Shown here: piece after piece, positions 62,343-64,000 of the stretch
Layout of the letters: each line of letters starts with the position of its first letter
Numbering within the stretch: the first letter of the stretch is position 1
NCBI GenBank assembly: GCA_002163975.1
Contig: CP019636.1
Span: forward strand, 2,765,001 to 2,829,000
Direction of reading: 5' to 3'
Source: Nostocales cyanobacterium HT-58-2
GTDB lineage: Bacteria > Cyanobacteriota > Cyanobacteriia > Cyanobacteriales > Nostocaceae
Length of the DNA: 64,000 nucleotides
Made by a program: the position numbers and the translations under genes
Notes under the pieces: generated by a model
Seen by the model: only the letters and a program-made list of their open reading frames with translations
Database searches by the model: none
What the model was told of the DNA's origin: nothing

Positions 62343-64000
62343 TCAACGCGGATCGCCAATCAGGACAAAAGGCGACCAATAATAAGGATGACGCTCAATT
62401 TGCTTGAGCTTGGCTTTTTGCAGTGCTTCTGTTTTGCTCATGCCTTGTTTAATGTTTTTATAAAACTCAATCATCAGATTCCGCGTTGCTTCATCCTCAA
62501 CCGCCCACAAACCCGCCATCACTGCTTTAGCACCAGCACGCTCAAAGATGTAAGCAACACCTACAATTCCCTCTCCAGAAGAATTGGTTGCTTGAGCAGT
62601 TTGACAAGCGCTAAGAGTTAGCAGTTGCGTACCTTGTAGCCCCAAACGAGCAGCATCAGCAATATCAAATTGAGTATCGGCAAAGAGTAATGTATTCTTT
62701 TTTAAATTCAATCTTTTACAATCTTCGTTTTGGAAGCAACCGTGAGTTGCCAGGTGCACCAAGGGAAAACGGAAAGCGTAAGTTTTGAAGTTGTTTACAG
62801 TGGCATCGTTGCCGAGATAAGCTTGACTTGTGGGAAACAGTTGAGTGATATTTTTAACTTCTTCCTCTGCTCCTGGCAAATTTTGTGGCTCGCGAGGTAC
62901 AGGGTTCCCAAATGCCAAGACAGCTTGTTGTTGGCGTACAAGCTTCTGCGCTGTCGGTGGTTCTAAGGAACGAGTAGAAATGCGAGTCAGATAGTTGACA
63001 GGATATTTCTGGATTAGGAATTCCTGTTTTTGTTTGTCGTAAAGAGTTTCAAAAGGAAAGTAACGTAGTTTACCACTGGCGATGATGCTTAACTCTTTGG
63101 GAGACAAAGCCTGAATTTGTTTCTCCACAGGGCGAATCAGGATATCGTAGAGTGGGCTGCTACCAGTTTCGATGTAGCTATCATCACCATCATTTTGCAC
63201 TTGTTTGGAGTACTGAGTGAGGAGTTGATTGAACTTAGTACGGTTAATGGGTGTTTTAACAACATTCAAACGGTCTTTAGTTAAAACAAAGATGGCGATG
63301 GAATTGCGGAGTATGACTGGTTGAACAACAACCGTTCCTGTTGGGATAGAAGATTTCAGCTTTTCAATATCTGGGGGCGTGGTTTCAAACAGTTCTGCCA
63401 CCTCAGGAAAATCCTGGGAAATACGCTCTGCATCCTTGTAAACTTGTGCTTCTAATTGCCGAACTTGTTGAGATAAACCCTCGGAAAACTTATCTTGTAG
63501 TTTTTGTCGTAGGGCTTGGAGTTGTTGATTTTGCTGATTCCATCTGTCAAGTGCTAACTGTACTTGTGGGTTGGCAACTTTGGCGTTAACCAAGCGAGTG
63601 TAATCAGCAAGTTCTGCTGTGGTGAATAAGTTAACCCACTCAAAGGCTTCGTCATATTGTTTTTGATCAATAAGGATATCGACTAGATCGCTTACGCTTC
63701 CATTAGCCTGGAGAAACTTTTGGCGATTTTGCTTCTGTAAACCTTGGCGCATTGACAAGATAATTTTGACAGATTGCTCTAAATATGAAATGGCATCAGT
63801 CGGTCGATTTGTATTACGATATACAATACCAATATTACCTAAAATTACAGCTTCGCCTGTGCGATCACCGACAGCGTGAGAAAGGGGCAGAGATTGGTTG
63901 TAGTACTTGAGTGCTTCTTGCTTTTGTCCTAAAGCGGAGTAGACTCCACCGATGTTATTGAGGGTTCTCGCTTCAATAGAGCGATCACCGACAGCGCGAG
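62343..64000 (-). CDS. CHAT-domain TPR protein, N-terminus outside window
   Basis: The open frame runs from the stop at 62343 to beyond the right edge; a start at 63758 is only an internal TTG. The visible N-terminal part is TPR-like (EARTLNNIGGVYSALGQKQE, GEAVILGNIGIVYRNTNRPT), then a helical segment, and the C-terminal CHAT domain (caspase-like) has PLVHLATHGCF with the catalytic His and LLTLSACQTAQ with the Cys, closing YYWSPFVLIGDPR. TPR-CHAT proteases are activated by protein-protein contacts and cleave substrates in defence or stress contexts; this target is unknown. Convergent with the fibre cassette. Confidence 0.9.
   Translation of the reverse strand, partial: RAVGDRSIEARTLNNIGGVYSALGQKQEALKYYNQSLPLSHAVGDRTGEAVILGNIGIVYRNTNRPTDAISYLEQSVKIILSMRQGLQKQNRQKFLQANGSVSDLVDILIDQKQYDEAFEWVNLFTTAELADYTRLVNAKVANPQVQLALDRWNQQNQQLQALRQKLQDKFSEGLSQQVRQLEAQVYKDAERISQDFPEVAELFETTPPDIEKLKSSIPTGTVVVQPVILRNSIAIFVLTKDRLNVVKTPINRTKFNQLLTQYSKQVQNDGDDSYIETGSSPLYDILIRPVEKQIQALSPKELSIIASGKLRYFPFETLYDKQKQEFLIQKYPVNYLTRISTRSLEPPTAQKLVRQQQAVLAFGNPVPREPQNLPGAEEEVKNITQLFPTSQAYLGNDATVNNFKTYAFRFPLVHLATHGCFQNEDCKRLNLKKNTLLFADTQFDIADAARLGLQGTQLLTLSACQTAQATNSSGEGIVGVAYIFERAGAKAVMAGLWAVEDEATRNLMIEFYKNIKQGMSKTEALQKAKLKQIERHPYYWSPFVLIGDPR

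Noticed and set aside
63800-64000. Repeated CGATCACCGACAGCG words considered as iterons
   Set aside because: They encode the AVGDR motif of successive TPR units of the CHAT protein.

Overview
The window reads as a chromosome segment of a filamentous, probably heterocyst-forming cyanobacterium (Nostocales; closest feel Scytonema/Tolypothrix/Nostoc-like). The evidence is photosynthesis genes (ycf3, a Psb28-2-type psb28, a CCB1-like cytochrome b6f assembly protein, a pheophorbide-oxygenase-like Rieske protein), many HIP1-type GCGATCGC octamers, heptameric short tandem repeats beside stop codons, small dispersed palindromic repeats, and large signalling proteins of the kind abundant in this order (caspase-like/TPR, CHAT/TPR, pentapeptide proteins, an eight-PAS hybrid kinase). 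The species assignment is inference.

Layout. 1-13 kb: end of aroF, a caspase-like/TPR protein, an AhpD-like protein, def, a DUF3598 protein, a pentapeptide membrane protein, aat, and a minus-strand housekeeping run (serS, rseP, nth, rpsN). 13-25 kb: DUF3611, PadR regulator, CCB1-like protein, DUF3155, GAF histidine kinase, Rieske oxygenase, hisS, and a DUF2301/DUF218/dprA run. 25-31 kb: a minus-strand run of serine hydrolase, psb28-2 and a pentapeptide/TIR-like fusion, then a SpoU-type methyltransferase and a doubly broken penicillin acylase gene. 31-43 kb: the hybrid kinase, gatC and ycf3 (surrounded by IS200/IS605-type debris), an SRAP protein, GST, DUF167, DUF2231/DUF2993 and hemerythrin genes, with two copies of a 124-bp identical repeat 6 kb apart. 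42-52 kb: a minus-strand membrane/envelope cluster (409-aa unknown, YihY/BrkB, a 1245-aa membrane-plus-hydrolase protein, a second DUF3611, a ClC/CBS/USP channel) including an amidohydrolase fragment. 52-62 kb: a 1502-aa protein joining two unrelated phosphoesterase domains through a YVTN propeller, then a tightly overlapped five-gene cassette ending in a collagen-like protein. 62-64 kb: a CHAT/TPR gene that runs off the window.

The most promising undescribed material is the five-gene collagen-like cassette (57863-62298). Its genes overlap by a few bases, its first and third products share a roughly 90-residue domain I do not recognise, its fourth product is cysteine-rich, and its fifth carries 60 uninterrupted Gly-X-Y triplets between a helical stalk and a C-terminal globular region. 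A terminator-like hairpin sits a few bases before the first start codon. It looks like a co-assembled extracellular or tail-like fibre, but no capsid, terminase, integrase or secretion gene is present, so function is inferred only from architecture. Second rank are the 1502-aa phosphoesterase fusion, the 1245-aa membrane/hydrolase fusion paired with DUF3611, and the pentapeptide/TIR-like fusion.

Several starts were moved from the longest possible one where a Shine-Dalgarno, a conserved N-terminus or a required N-terminal Cys decides it. No tRNA, rRNA or CRISPR array was recognised.
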